This document shows positions 34,068 through 45,789 of a stretch of 64,000 nt of DNA, one piece after another; position 1 is the stretch's first letter, and each line of letters begins with the position of its first letter. The DNA lies in NCBI RefSeq assembly GCF_036669915.1, contig NC_089314.1, positions 30,471,592-30,535,591 of the forward strand. Direction: 5' to 3'. Below the pieces are notes generated by a model, which was not told where the DNA came from, ran no database searches, and saw nothing but the letters and a program-made list of their open reading frames with translations. The translations under genes and the position numbers were made by a program. Source of the DNA: Pocillopora verrucosa (taxonomy: Eukaryota; Cnidaria; Anthozoa; Scleractinia; Pocilloporidae).

Positions 34068-34545
34068 AGCATTTTAAGGAAACAGTTTGAAAGTTCTGGT
34101 GTCTATGTATTATGTGTTTTTCAACAAGGAAACAGTTTAAAAATTGCGGTGTCAATGCATCATGTGTTTGTCAATAAAGAAGCAACTTAAAAGTTGCGGT
34201 GTCAACGCATCATGTGTTTGTCAACAAGGTAGCAGTTCAAAAAGTTGCGGTTTCTATGCATCGTGTGTTTGTCAACAAGGAAGCCGTTTAAAAGTTGCGG
34301 TGTCTGTGCATCATATGGTTGTCAACAAGGGAGCAGTTTTTAAAGTTGCGATGTCTGTGCATCATGTGGTTGTCAACAGGGAAGCAGATTAAAAGTTGCG
34401 CTGTCTGAGCATCATGTGGTTGTTAACAAGGAAGCAGTTTTAAAGTTGCGGTGTCTATTCATCGTGTTTTTATCTTAAGGGAAGCGGTGTAAGCGTTGCA
34501 GTGTCTATGCATGATCTGATCATCATAAAAAGAAGCAATTTTAAA
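34068..34545. repeat. Minisatellite, ~60-bp unit, about 8 copies
   Basis: Degenerate tandem copies of a unit containing AGTTGCGGTGTCTATGCATC, ATGTGTTTGTCAACAAGGAA and GCAGTTTAA. Short plus-strand frames here are products of the repeat. Confidence 0.9.
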
Positions 34546-34608
34546 GTTTCAGTGCCCTACTACGTATCATACGAGCGTCAAAAAGTAAAATGATAAGTAA
34601 TGAAATAA

Positions 34609-35030
34609 CGTATTTCCTCGAATAAGCGCCCTCGCTCCAACAAGCGCCCCCCCTTCGAATGAATGCTCATCCCCTAGGCCATAATGTCAATAAAGCGCCC
34701 CCTCGAATAAGTGCCTCTCCCTTTCCTCCCTCACGGTCTTAAATAGTAGGGATACGTGGAAAACCTGTTTTCATTGCTACTTTATTCGTAATTCGTTAAG
34801 CCTCGACTACAGCGGAACCAGTGCAGGAGAGTAGTTTCTTTTCCGTTAAGTCTCCTCCAATTATTTCTGTCTCCATTTTCGAGCAGAGTTCCATATATTT
34901 GCGTCATCTGTCCTTTTAATTTTTTATTATTGCTGCGCTAACTAATATGCGCCCTTCTGCGAATAAGTGCCCTCCTTTTAAGCTGAAATTTTAAATAAGC
35001 GCCTGGGCGCTTATTCGAGGAAAAAGGGTA
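34609..35030. mobile_element. Non-autonomous DNA transposon with AATAAGCGCC termini
   Basis: Inverted termini: TTCCTCGAATAAGCGCC at 34613-34629 and its reverse complement at 35005-35021. Between them are repeated AATAAGCGCCC-type words and no coding capacity. Confidence 0.8.
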
Positions 35031-35340
35031 TAGAAGTTTGACTTGAAAAATAAAGAAAGGAACAATTTGAAACAAAAAGGTAACAATGAAAATAAATTAA
35101 AAATAAATAATGAAAAAACAAACAAACAAACAAACAAACAAACCCGTAAACCACAAAAAACAAAAAAATAATTAAAACAAAAAAACAAAAAAACGCCATA
35201 CTGAACCTCGACATACACCTGAAATACTTCACATTTGTGCTTACCTTTATAAATAGACTCTTATTGACTTTACTGTGGGTTTCAAGACCTGATTTTCCCT
35301 TAATCATTAGTTGTCTATAAAGGCTTAGTGGAAACAATTG
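35031..35340. repeat. A-rich low-complexity DNA with (AAAC)n
   Basis: A-rich tract with a clean AAAC microsatellite at about 35117-35143. Minus-strand frames here are translations of the simple repeat. Confidence 0.8.
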
Positions 35341-35710
35341 TAACTTGTTTCGTTACCGGCCAGAAAATTAATGCTTCAACGATTCCTCCGACCTCTGATT
35401 TCTAACTTTGGTTCTCAGACATTCGATTTTTACTTCCGGCTATCGACTTTCAATTTCTTGGTTTCCGGCTTCGAATTTTTAATCTACGACTTCATACTTC
35501 GGATTTAATTTTGGACATTCGATTTCGGGTTCGGAGTAAAATTTTCTGACTTCCGGCTTCGGATTTTCAATTTACGACTTCAGACATTCGATTTCGGAGT
35601 TCGGAGTTTGGAGTGTACTTCGAACCATTGACATATAATTTTCTGACTACCGACTTCGGGATCTTAATTCATAACTTTCGACTTCTAAGCCTCCAACTTC
35701 CTCGTCTCTC
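35341..35710. repeat. Degenerate CTTCGG/GATTTC tandem repeat
   Basis: Recurring short words (ACTTCGG, CATTCGATTTC, TTCGGATTT, CGACTTC) with irregular spacing across ~350 bp. Confidence 0.75.
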
Positions 35711-36164
35711 ACTATGAACTTTCCGAAATGATTTTGAGGGAACTGTTATTTCTTTGGATTGCAATAAGTGCGAGCAAAGGTTCCATTTTGAATGCAAATT
35801 AAAATTAGCCGAGAGGACTTTTTAGGCAGGCCACCAAGAGACTTCAAGACTGATAGAGGTGTTAGAATTGACATTTGTCAGCAGACTCGTATTCTCAGAT
35901 CTCCATGAAGAGAGGGGAGCTTGAAATTGTGGATTTAATTATCTTAGCGCTATTATTGTCGCGGTTTTTGCTTTCGCTCCTCTTCCGCCCTCATCTCTTC
36001 TTCTCCCTGCCGACGCCATAATTTTTCAAAGCTCTATCCTCTGATTTCTGCAATCCCTCTCTTTCCCTTTGTTTTTGTTTTAAGTAATGGGAAATTCTAT
36101 TCTACCGACCCAGTCTTTCCTGCCCTCTTAAGCCCTTGTTGGTCTTTCAGACAAGACAATTTGG

Positions 36165-36250
36165 TTTTAGGAACTGAGTTGATAATGTAAATTGGCCACC
36201 GTAAAGAGTTTCTAAAGCTGGCGTTTTAAGCGTTAGCCCTTCGTCAGAGC
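36165..36250. mobile_element. Foldback MITE copy, one arm
   Basis: Begins near GAACTGAGTTGATAATG and runs through AATTGGCCACCGTAAAGAG to GTTAGCCCTTCGTCAGAGCG. Only one arm of the hairpin is present. Confidence 0.75.
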
Positions 36251-37618
36251 GAATGTTGAATAGGATAGTAGTAACAGTTGAATAATCGTTAGAGATTTTC
36301 GTTAAATCAAGTTCATTTAAAAATCCTCTCTCGGTTAAATAATTAATATTAAAGAAAAAAGATGTGTGAATCGCGAAATAACTGCAGTAAATGATCTCTC
36401 TGCAGAAAAGCTCAAACTCAGAATCGACTTCCAAAATGTAAATTGCTTCTCTGTAACCTTGACAAACGGCCTGCCCCTCTGGCGAATGTTTTGAAAAATC
36501 AAGGGAAGCACAACATGTGTTACTTTTTCATGCAGTGTATGAAATGTACTGAATTTTTAATCAAGCTTTGAAGAGACAGAAAAATCAATATGAAAAATCA
36601 AGAGTCTTCATGCGGCTCATCAAATGCATTATCATTTCCCGTTTGATAATTACATTATGTTATAATAAGTGTGCTGCGATACAGATTACATCCCCATAAT
36701 TTGTTTGGAAATCAAATTGTCAACGTTATTAAATTAAAACGGAAATTGAGTTAAATTTATCAAATCTACATAACAGGAAAAAAGTTCAAATACTTGTTAT
36801 TACAATTTAATCATTAGTTCAGTTTTTCTTCATTGAAGTAATTAAGAAATCGTATTTCTTTAAGTTAATTTGTGTTTTGATATGATATTTCCCTCCTTTT
36901 GCAGCCCTATTTAAATGTTCCACTGCTGGATATTTGCACATAAAATCTGGTCATCAAAAAAAAAAAAAAAAAAAGAATTTGAATTTCCAACTTAGACAAT
37001 ACGACAATGTAATTATTCTACTTTAAAGGGCTTCCAGAACCTCAATAGAAAATTTGAAATTAGATTTACTTATTGAAAATCAACAGAAAGCAAACAAAAC
37101 TATTAGAAAAATATACACCTCCATCATCGTCACATAACTTAATGCGGAGAGTCAATTTTTCATTCAAGACTGTCTTAAACGATCTCCATCGGAATTAAAA
37201 CTTGATAAAAAAAACTGATCATATCAGGGGTTCAGTTTATGCTATTGAGGTGAATTTTAACTTGTGTATATATGTTTACTGCCCATGTATTCATGACTAA
37301 ACTTGATCAAGTTTCGTGCGCGCACGGAGGCGTAAATTGGAGGTTTGAAGAACTCATACAATTATGCATTCATTTATATTGTTAACTTTTTCTGTAGTTA
37401 GCCAAACTGCTCTTTTTGCGGTTTCAGTTGAAGTAAAACAACTTGCAAAGGAACGAAAACACTAATAAGAATGAAAATATGGTTTTTGGTTGAAAATCAG
37501 ATCTAAAAGAAGAAAAATCCTTGAATAAACTGTTCAGTATAAGAATCGGTATTTTTAGGCTGGAATATCCTCATCTTTAGCTGGTCGTAAAAACGACAAT
37601 AGATACTTATTTCAATCA
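36251..37618. other. Intergenic, no gene seen
   Basis: AT-rich; contains a ~20-bp poly-A tract near 36956-36975. It includes the 3' flank of the GPCR gene. Confidence 0.4.
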
Positions 37619-38605
37619 CTAGAGAGATACTAGAGCACGGAATTTTGCCTTACCCGCTTGAAACATCTCAACAAAAGTTCTTTGAAACTCTCCGTTAAAG
37701 CCCGCGTAAACAAAAACGTTTATCATTGCGTTTGTGTATATCATACAAACGGCAATTTTAGTGACTACAGGCGGCACTTTAGATACTCCAAATGCTCCGA
37801 CAAGATCAATTATTGTGATAGGCAGAACAAGGATTATAAAAAACCCCACCAAAATTATGACCATCCTTGCAACTCGCTTTTGTTTAAGGGCGAATGTCCT
37901 GTTGTACTGCCCTGTACTTGCCGGTTGATTTCTGCCGCTGAATAACATTGCGCTGACATTACGATAGTAAGTGTTAACACTATTTTCCACCTGCACTTGT
38001 TGTACGTGAATGACCCGCAATTGCCTGTGGCTGGCTTTGAGAAGAAAGCAGTTGATTGATGTAGCCAATATCAACGGCAACAAACAGAAACCGATCAGAA
38101 ACGTTAGCAAATACGAAGTGGATAAATTTGTTGAGAAGAAGCATAAACCATGATTGTGGCGAAGGACTTCTTCGGGAGCTAAGCCGACGCCCACAATCGG
38201 TAAAATTGCAAAAAGTGTCACGATAGTCCATCCACTTGCCACAAAAACAGCAACAGCTCTGTTTGTCATGTACAAATTGTATTTGAAAGGAAATTTCACA
38301 GCTGTGAGTCTGTCAATGCAGATAAAAACGATGTTTATCCTTGATAATCCATCGAAGAGAATATTCACTGCTATGACAACACCACAAGGAATGAGGCCCG
38401 GCTGAAACACTTCTACAAGACGTAAAGGAACAGCCAGGGAGACTGTCAGCAAGTCACATACAGCCAAATCAAAGATAAAATAATTGGGAATAGTTCTTAG
38501 CCTTCGCTTGTAAAGAATGGCGACAATGACCGATAAATTTCCAGCGGTTCCTACAACAGATACGAACACCAGGAAGGAGGTGGTGAGAACTGAATCAATC
38601 GACAT
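37619..38605 (-). CDS. Divergent class A (rhodopsin-like) GPCR, single exon
   Basis: A 328-codon intronless frame if the ATG at 38605 (MSIDSV) is used; an ATG at 38830 in the same frame would add 75 polar residues not expected in this family, so I prefer 38605. Seven hydrophobic segments are visible. TM1 has GTAGNLSV (family Asn), TM2 has FDLAVCDLL (LAxxD), TM3 ends in CIDRLTAV in place of DRY, TM6 has FFIILVLPI without the usual CWxP Trp, and TM7 has NAMINVFVYAG in place of NPxxY. A Cys before TM3 (IPCGVV) and one in the second extracellular loop (HGLCFF) can form the conserved disulphide. The receptor sits in the plasma membrane and should couple to G proteins. Ligand unknown; it lies about 3 kb from the first peptide-precursor gene. 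Confidence 0.85.
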   Translation of the reverse strand: MSIDSVLTTSFLVFVSVVGTAGNLSVIVAILYKRRLRTIPNYFIFDLAVCDLLTVSLAVPLRLVEVFQPGLIPCGVVIAVNILFDGLSRINIVFICIDRLTAVKFPFKYNLYMTNRAVAVFVASGWTIVTLFAILPIVGVGLAPEEVLRHNHGLCFFSTNLSTSYLLTFLIGFCLLPLILATSINCFLLKASHRQLRVIHVQQVQVENSVNTYYRNVSAMLFSGRNQPASTGQYNRTFALKQKRVARMVIILVGFFIILVLPITIIDLVGAFGVSKVPPVVTKIAVCMIYTNAMINVFVYAGFNGEFQRTFVEMFQAGKAKFRALVSL

Positions 38606-41320
38606 CTTGCGGCAGTCAGATTGTCGTGTGACTATATTTGCAGTGTTTGTTTGAGTAAGGCTGTCGCTGATAAAATAATCAATAATAATATATTTTTTTT
38701 GCTGCGTAGCTGATAATTGTGTAGGTAGCGATCCGAGCTGATACGAGGTGAGAAGTGGATCGATGTTATATTCCTTTTTCGGCTTCCCAGCTGATGTTCG
38801 AGTTCCCTGTCTTACACATTTAAACGTCACTCATTCTTGAAGCATAAACCAAAAAACTAATTGTTATTTGATCAATTTTTTGTCTCTGTGCTGGACGAGG
38901 CTCCTCAATTACTGTATGCGGTTCCTTCAATCTTTTGTTCACAATCATCAAAAATGCTAATATGCGGGCCGCTTTCAGAAAAATAAAAAAGTTGCCTTAA
39001 GGACGAAGTGTTAAAACGCTGAGGCTGATGTTGATATTTTCTCTAAGTAACGTCATGTAATCTTTCTTTACGTCAGTAGAAAAACACTTTTGGATTTATT
39101 TCTGATTTGATAATATCACTCAATTTCCGCTTCTTTTTGAGAAGAGAGTAAGTTATAAAACATAATTTCAAGCCTTGATGAAAGGTGTTCCTTACGTGCG
39201 ACAAACAAAAGAATACATTATCAATATTTTTTATTGACATTTGAAATTTTTTTAATCTTAAGATAAATTCGTGTCAACAGCAGCTCAGAAAACTCAGTGA
39301 AATGTCCTTGGATATAATATTGAACATGAGGCCAAAACTAATTTGATGATGGCCATATTTCATGATTTTAATTATTTCTTTTAGATCAAACTAATGCTAA
39401 AATTAATTTCTTTCAGTTTGAAAAGACTGTAGTTTTTAGGTAAAACCGTAACGGCTCTATCTGATCTTTCGAATAAAGCAAATTAGTTTCATTTTATTTC
39501 ATTTACGTTAATAAACCTTGCCTGATTATGTTTCTACTTTCAAAACTGAGGCTCTCCACCGGAAAAAAAGACAAAACAACCTGAAGATTGGCATTTAATC
39601 TTCCTGAATGACTTTAAATCGATATCTTTATAAATATCTTTTGAGATAGAACTTCAATTCAAGTTACAATCATTACCATGGCACTAGCTCGATTTTATGA
39701 AGCTGTTTCGCGAGATTTCACCATACTCAGCAAGTAGGAGCTCGGAAATCAATTTAGTAAAACATAGAAATAATCGCATTTGTAACACTGACGGAGAAAT
39801 GTTATAAATACGAACGACTATCATGATAGCAAAAATTTAGAGTTATAATAACGTTGGTGTTTTTTAACAGTTTAGCCCTGTTGATCTTATATTTTATTTT
39901 TAAGGCCGATAAAGCAAATTTCTTTCTTTGAAGTTGTGATTTTGTCATTTAAAAGGTAATTTCTTGATCGGTGCAAATGTAACCCTGTACCGAATAATTC
40001 GAAAATAAACCAATAAATTGGGTCAAACATCCTCAAACGGTTCCTCTGTTCTAAAAAGTAATGAAATTGCCTCGGAAGTAGGCTTGCAGTGTTTTTGTGA
40101 GTTTGTTTGCACTGGAATCGTAAAATTGTTTTGCAAATTTCGCGAATGTCATTGTCTTACCTGTGGCGTCAAAATTTTGGATGCAAATAAATTTCCGTTT
40201 CACGAGGATATGTTCCTATGATATGAAGAACAAACGGAAGGGTGGGCAAACTTTTTTGTTTGCAACGTCAAATACGACGCCGAACAACACGGAACTGATT
40301 TATCATTCACAGAACCTCCCTATATTGCCTAGATTCATTCGTGGTTTTCGGACTTGAGCCAGAACTTTCTCCAGATTAGTGTGAAAAGACAGTCTTCGAT
40401 TCCAAATAGAAATTAGAAAAACCCGCTTTTTATCCACGATATTGTTTTGCACATGATGGCAAGGAAAGCTACTAGAACTCATTCGAACGTGCTAAGCGAT
40501 TCTTCACCTCAATAAGCTTTTTGTCTCACAAGGGTATCTTAATTAACAGTACATCAATCGATCTATTATTAAGTATACAGATATAGAGTAGTTTCCCTGA
40601 GTATTGAATTGCTGCGTAATTGAAACACGCGCAATTAAAATTTCCAACTGGTTTTCAATAGTATAACATCGACTCATCTTTTCTGATTTTCTATCCATTG
40701 AGCTTGTAGATCCAGTAGTCTAATTTTCAAGACCACTAAACCTACTGTACTCATTGATTTGGTTGGAAACTTGCCTGTGCAACTTGATTTATGTGCTGAT
40801 CACAGGAGTTCGAAGACTAGATAAACTTCGTAAGGATGGCTGTTACAAAAGAAACCTGCCTCTCTGAGGTCACATTTTGACAGCAATATCGCCATGGTAA
40901 CAAGGGGACATCAAGGCAGCATTTTCCAATTTTATCAAGGTTTATTTTCCTTTTTATACCAACATTATTGAAATTTGATTTGACCTTTTTCGAAAAAGGA
41001 AAAAAAGTATTGACAAAAATTTCGATATCGCCAGATTACGGTTTATTTCAAGTTGACCTGTAATTTCTTTACTGCACTCAGTGCTCTTAATTAGCGTTTA
41101 AAATAATTTTTTATTAAACATTTCATTAATACTTGATCATCATTTGTTTCATATCCACTCATGGATAGCAATTTTATCTCCTTCCTGGTGTTAACAATAT
41201 TTTTAGTTCTCTGAACTGTATCATTGCACGACCATGTAATAATATCATTTGATTGAAAATTTTTAACCGCAGTTTCTAGCTTCAAAATAAACGCCAACTT
41301 TCTTCAATGTCAGTGGTTTG
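38606..41320. other. Intergenic, no gene seen
   Basis: AT-rich, including the presumed GPCR promoter. Short open frames have no coding signals I can support. Confidence 0.4.
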
Positions 41321-42111
41321 TTATTGTTTCTCTGGGCATGTTAGTCCATTCGGAATCCTTTGCTTGTCTGCATTTGTTTCTACTTTTTCTTTTGCTTGCA
41401 TCTGCGTAGTCTGTTTGCTCATCATTCTGAGAACTGGTGCCAGCTTTAGTTTTCTCTTAAGCTGAAATCGATAAATTAGGACATATAGAGGCTAGCTAAT
41501 TTTTGGGGAAGGTGATGATGATGATGATGTTTATTTCTTATATTGCGCAGTCTAGCATGCGATAAAGCAAAATTACTGTTAAATTCAAATTTCAGTCAAC
41601 GACTGAGATAAGTAATCGTTGAATGTTGTCTTTCAATAGCATTTTAGATAATAAAACTGACAAAAGTTCAAATAAGGCCTTAAACTACTGTAAAAATCTT
41701 TTAAAAATCCAAACTTTCGCCGATCCACGGCATCCACAGGGACAAGAAAAAAAAAAAGGAAAAAAGAAAACTGAGATCAGCTTTAAAAGTCTGAAAAACA
41801 GAAGCTTCATGGCAAAATAGAATGTGATCAAAGAGTTTGAAACTTTACGACTAGTTTCTACAGAGTTCGACATTGTTTCATGTTTTGTTAATGATGAGCC
41901 ATTTAACTTCTCCGTTATATAAGACTTCAGCAGAACTCGCGCGTCGTCAAGCGTTCAAACTTCCTTGCATGTGAAATATGAAATAACAAATATTTACCTT
42001 GAACTTTCTTTTACCGACTCTATTATTGCTGGAAAATGCCTCATCGTCGGTGATCAAAGAAGAAAGGATGAAAAGGAAAAGTACGATGTAGATAAACCTT
42101 AAATTCGCCAT
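41321..42111 (-). CDS. Secreted neuropeptide-like precursor, copy 1 (second exon tentative)
   Basis: Exon 1 (42111-41998, 38 codons) encodes a signal peptide (MANLRFIYIVLFLFILSSLI, then TDDEA) directly followed by FSSNNRVGKR and KFK. A strong donor (AAG|GTAAAT) interrupts after the Lys codon in phase 0. Known processing rules predict cleavage after DEA and at the KR pair and use of Gly for C-terminal amidation, giving FSSNNRV-amide. The best acceptor downstream (TTTATCGATTTCAG) opens exon 2 at 41461-41321, 46 codons starting LKRKLK with a single Cys near the end; it lacks the C-x6-C of the paralogues, so this exon may be diverged or wrong. A TATA-like box lies about 100 bp upstream. Exon 1 clearly belongs to the same family as the genes at 45.7, 52.0 and 58.6 kb. 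Confidence 0.6.
41511..41531. repeat. (GAT)n microsatellite
   Basis: Six or so GAT repeats inside the intron of peptide gene copy 1. Confidence 0.9.
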
Positions 42112-42208
42112 AAGTTTTTTTTTTCTTTTTCATAAGATCGACCTTTGACTCAGCATGCGAGATTGTAACGACGGGACGGATACGAATGCATCACGTTCAG
42201 TTCATGTT

Positions 42209-42217
42209 GATATATAA
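42209..42217 (-). promoter_or_regulatory. TATA-like box of peptide gene copy 1
   Basis: Minus strand TTATATATC, about 100 bp upstream of the ATG at 42111, the same arrangement as at the paralogues. Confidence 0.55.
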
Positions 42218-43415
42218 GCCCTCTATTCAACGACTCTGCAAACTTTCCTTCACTGCTACCTTAAGCTTAGTTGTCACATTCGTCGCTCTCTGATTGGCCA
42301 AGACGACGTTTTATCGTGCCACCATATTGCCAGAACAAAGCTGTGAAAACACGTGTTCGTTTAACTTGTTTCTTCAGCTGCTCTCCCAAGTCACTTATGC
42401 CTTGGTAGGGTTTATAATTTCTCACGGAGGGTGTCAACGTTTTGCTTTCACAAGGGAATCGATGCATCGTGATCGTTAATATTTGTTTCTTTTATGACCA
42501 AACCTCTACTATCGCATGGTATTCTCAAAAGAGCGTTTACATTCCTGTAACGAACGGCAACAAATGTGTAAAAATGAATAAAAGAAAAAGGGAGCGTCTG
42601 CTGAAAAAAGGTTTAACTCCCACACAATGATTGATTCTATACACAACTGCTCTAATAGGTACGTTTATGTGATTGGCATGACTTCCTGTGGAAATGATTT
42701 ACTATTGGAGTTTGAACCTTATTTCACAATCGATGGCCAAAAGCGTTCTTAACTGAAAGACAAAGTAACATTCTCAATGTACAGCAGGTGATTTAAAGCT
42801 CGTGGTTTATCTTATCTTTTTGGAGGTAACATTTTGAACAAGAAGTAATAGAAATTACATCACTCAAGTCGTGTTAAAGCCCCTTTTATTAAAAAGCTCA
42901 CCTACGTGCTTTGTTAAAGTCACCTTTCATGTAAATTCTATCCTTGCTTCATGAATTAAAATAAAGCGAAATCATCGTGCTTTACAGATGATCGCCAACT
43001 ACAGATGATCGCCAACGACAAAGGAAGGGTTTTATATGAAAACTTTCTGTTTAAATCAGTTAGATAGGTAGTGAAAAAGTATCTTTTCTTGTTCACAGAC
43101 AATTGAAATAGTCTCAGTTGATTTTTTTCAAACGGCCCGAGACAGAAGAAAACGTTATCGCATGAAATTTAAAGTGTCTTCAGCTGACAGAAAGTCTGAG
43201 AAGTTTAAGTGGCATATCGTGTCAAAGTAGACAGGTACCGCCTTTTACGCCGGAGTAATTTTTCGAAAAACTTTACTACAGTAACTTGTTGTCCTTCGAG
43301 ATTTCGGAGGCTGCTTTTAATGAACAAATTTACGTTTCGACGCGAAAGCTTTGACGTGAGGCGGGCTATGCCATCTTATAATGGAAAAAGGTGCTACTTT
43401 TAGATTCAAGGAAAA
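42218..43415. other. Intergenic, no gene seen
   Basis: No coding sequence or repeat that I can support; a short duplicated ACAGATGATCGCCAAC lies at 42985-43017. Confidence 0.35.
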
Positions 43416-43646
43416 ATGAATGATCATAAGTATTTCCAAGTCATCTGCATAACATTAGCATCACTTTTATATGCAGAAAGTGTTAACGTGAATTCTGATC
43501 ATGATGCTGAACAAATCGTCAGAATCATAGCGTCTACATCTTTGCCATTACGGAAAAACTTCAGTCTTCCACATCGGACTCAATACAATTTACAGCTCTG
43601 TTTTAGTTTAACTTTTTCCAAACGAGTAACTTGCAAGTGGGCGTAA
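43416..43646 (+). CDS. Possible small secreted protein
   Basis: A 76-codon frame whose N-terminus looks like a signal peptide (YFQVICITLASLLYAES), followed by a polar region and two Cys spaced by ten residues near the C-terminus (LCFSLTFSKRVTCKWA). It lies between two peptide-precursor genes but on the other strand, with no intron, no GKR/GRR motif and no clear family resemblance. A chance open frame is quite possible. Confidence 0.3.
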   Translation: MNDHKYFQVICITLASLLYAESVNVNSDHDAEQIVRIIASTSLPLRKNFSLPHRTQYNLQLCFSLTFSKRVTCKWA

Positions 43647-44916
43647 GGCTTCCTTCCAAAGGAAAATATTTGTACAACTAAAAGATCGAGACATCTTCTC
43701 AAAACGATCCTTTCACTAATGTTTGAAATTTGATTCACAGCCATCCTACGCTGAGAAATAAAGGATATTCCCTTTCATTAAAAGAGGCACACACCATCGG
43801 TTTTGTAATCAACATTTAAAGATGTTCTACCCCGATTCTTGAGAGAACTTTTGAAATCACGAACTTTTTTGATGAGTCAGCTTGGATAATTTCAGATATA
43901 TCAGCAATTAATTTAAGATTCAGAGCCAGATCTAACTACAGGCGATAACGCGCTTTCAAGGAAGGAATGATTCGGCTTCACAATCTGACAACCACCTCAT
44001 GTCACCTAGCTTGGATGTCATTTAACATGGAGATTTTCTTAACAAAAGTACTTCTGTTATATTACTTGCAAACTTTAGGCACTCATTTGGTTTTGCAGCG
44101 CACAGGCAACTTTTACTTTGATTGGTGCTTTATCGTAAAATGAACGGGCCTTTTTACATAGCGTCCTTGGCCGAGCTATACTGATACTGATCTGAATTTC
44201 CTTTATTTTGTCTAAAATGACGTTCAATTTTTGAAATTAATATTGAAGAGACAAGAGAACATTTTCGCGTGTTACGAGGTTAATTTTGGATTGAAAGTAG
44301 CGAAGGGTTAGTAACTAAGCATGTGTTTTCAAGTGAGAACTTGGACCCCAGACGTGATGTACCCTAAACAGGAACATATTTTCGAAAGTTAAGCGTTTTC
44401 AGGTAAGTTCGTGATTTCAATCGTTTTACTTCGCTGTTTACTGCCTAAAAGAACTAAGCTCTATTTTCCGCGTGTTTCTTGTGATCTATAGATCATGGAT
44501 GACGTCCAAAATTGGTTTAAACACTCAGCAGAGCCCTTTTATCATACCATATGATCTGGAAGTCAGAATTTTCTAGATGCCTAGTTCAATTTATTTTGAG
44601 CGCGGAACCCAATTGTATCAGTCTGTAATATCTCACGTAACCAAAAAATTTCAACCTTTTTGCTGGGAATTTTTCTCGTATAATTTTTATTTATGAAGTA
44701 AGCTGTTGCTCTGTAAAACAACTCAGTAAGTAGTACAAATAGCTGTAAAATATTCTGCGAACAAAATCCTCTTGAATCATTTATTCTTCTGCGACTTGTG
44801 TCATAATCTTTCCGTTACGTCCGTGTGTCTTTTTTTCACGAAATTCAAGCTTTACGTAAAGAAAGTCAGCTTCGAAAACTTTGACATGAGATCAATCACG
44901 TGATTTTCTAAGATAG
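43647..44916. other. Intergenic, no gene seen
   Basis: AT-rich DNA between the small secreted ORF and exon 2 of peptide gene copy 2. Confidence 0.4.
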
Positions 44917-45694
44917 TCAAGGCGAAACTTCATTTCTTGTTAACTGTCTCTCCTCTGTATGGTCGTGGTGCATTTCCATATCACGTGACCTCAACTGCTG
45001 AGAGTCGATTCCGCCACAGTGTTCTCGTGCGAGTCGACAGACATCATGGAAAGTTCTTTGAAGCTTTGAATAACAGAAGAACATCAACAATTAATGATGA
45101 AAAATCTTTATGGAAAAAGATAGATGATTACTTTTGCAATAATTCATTAATGCCAAATTGAAACTGTTATTTCTAGAAATAAAAAAAAGATCAAGTTGCA
45201 TAAGTGGTTACCAGACCATATATCTTTTGGAACTTGGATTTTTTCCCGATTTTCAAAACAATCGTCATTACCTCAGAATCGAAATATTATAATCCTTATC
45301 GAGTAGGTAGCTATCAGTAGTGGGAAAATTTGAATTTTCCCACTACTTTGAAAAAGCCTCGTTAGAATTATAGTTTGCGACTGAAGATGCAAGAAATTAC
45401 CTAAAGTTTAACAACAAAAAATTTTGAGTATTACAAAAAAAAAAAAAAAAAAAAGTTTAGTTCAACGTCTTACTTTTGATGTACACTCATTTATGCCGGT
45501 AGAAAAAAACTTAAAAAATCAGATCCTTCGATGGAGTATTTTCCAAGAGCAAACTGATATACATATTCAATATTTACCTTTAAGTATGTAGCTCTTTTAC
45601 CAACTTTGTTGATGAAAAATGCCTCAGAGAAAACGAGAACGGAAGATATGAGAACACAACAAAGCAATGCAGATGTGAGTCTTCCAGACGGCAT
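44917..45694 (-). CDS. Secreted neuropeptide-like precursor, copy 2
   Basis: Two exons: 45694-45578 (39 codons) and 45063-44917 (48 codons plus TGA), joined in phase 0 through a donor AAG|GTAAAT and an acceptor ending CAAAG. The 87-residue product has a signal peptide (MPSGRLTSALLCCVLISSVL, VFSEA), then FFINKVGKR, predicted to yield FFINKV-amide after cleavage, then ATYLK at the intron. Exon 2 carries HDVCRLAREHCGG, two Cys with six residues between them, followed by a hydrophilic tail. It aligns well with the 58.6-kb copy (DICRLAYEQCG), including the distance from the exon start to the first Cys (nine codons in each). A TATA-like box is about 90 bp upstream. Known amidated-peptide processing supports a secreted signalling peptide; receptor and expression are unknown. 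Confidence 0.75.
45316..45347. repeat. Near-perfect 15-bp-arm palindrome
   Basis: AGTAGTGGGAAAATT and its exact reverse complement are separated by two bases, inside the intron of peptide gene copy 2. Confidence 0.85.
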
Positions 45695-45779
45695 GGTGCT
45701 GCTAGATATTCTCTACTTGTTACAAGCGAAGTTGCATGTGAAAGAGAAATTAGAGACACACGAACCATCTCCGTCGGCC

Positions 45780-45789
45780 TTATATATCC
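45780..45789 (-). promoter_or_regulatory. TATA-like box of peptide gene copy 2
   Basis: Minus strand GATATATAAGG, about 90 bp upstream of the ATG at 45694. Confidence 0.6.

Noticed and set aside
34068..34545. CRISPR-like array
   Set aside because: Units are contiguous 60-bp tandem repeats without unique spacers, and the DNA is eukaryotic.
38606..38830. 75-residue N-terminal extension of the GPCR
   Set aside because: Polar, not signal-like, and better explained as 5' UTR; the ATG at 38605 places TM1 at the usual distance from the start.
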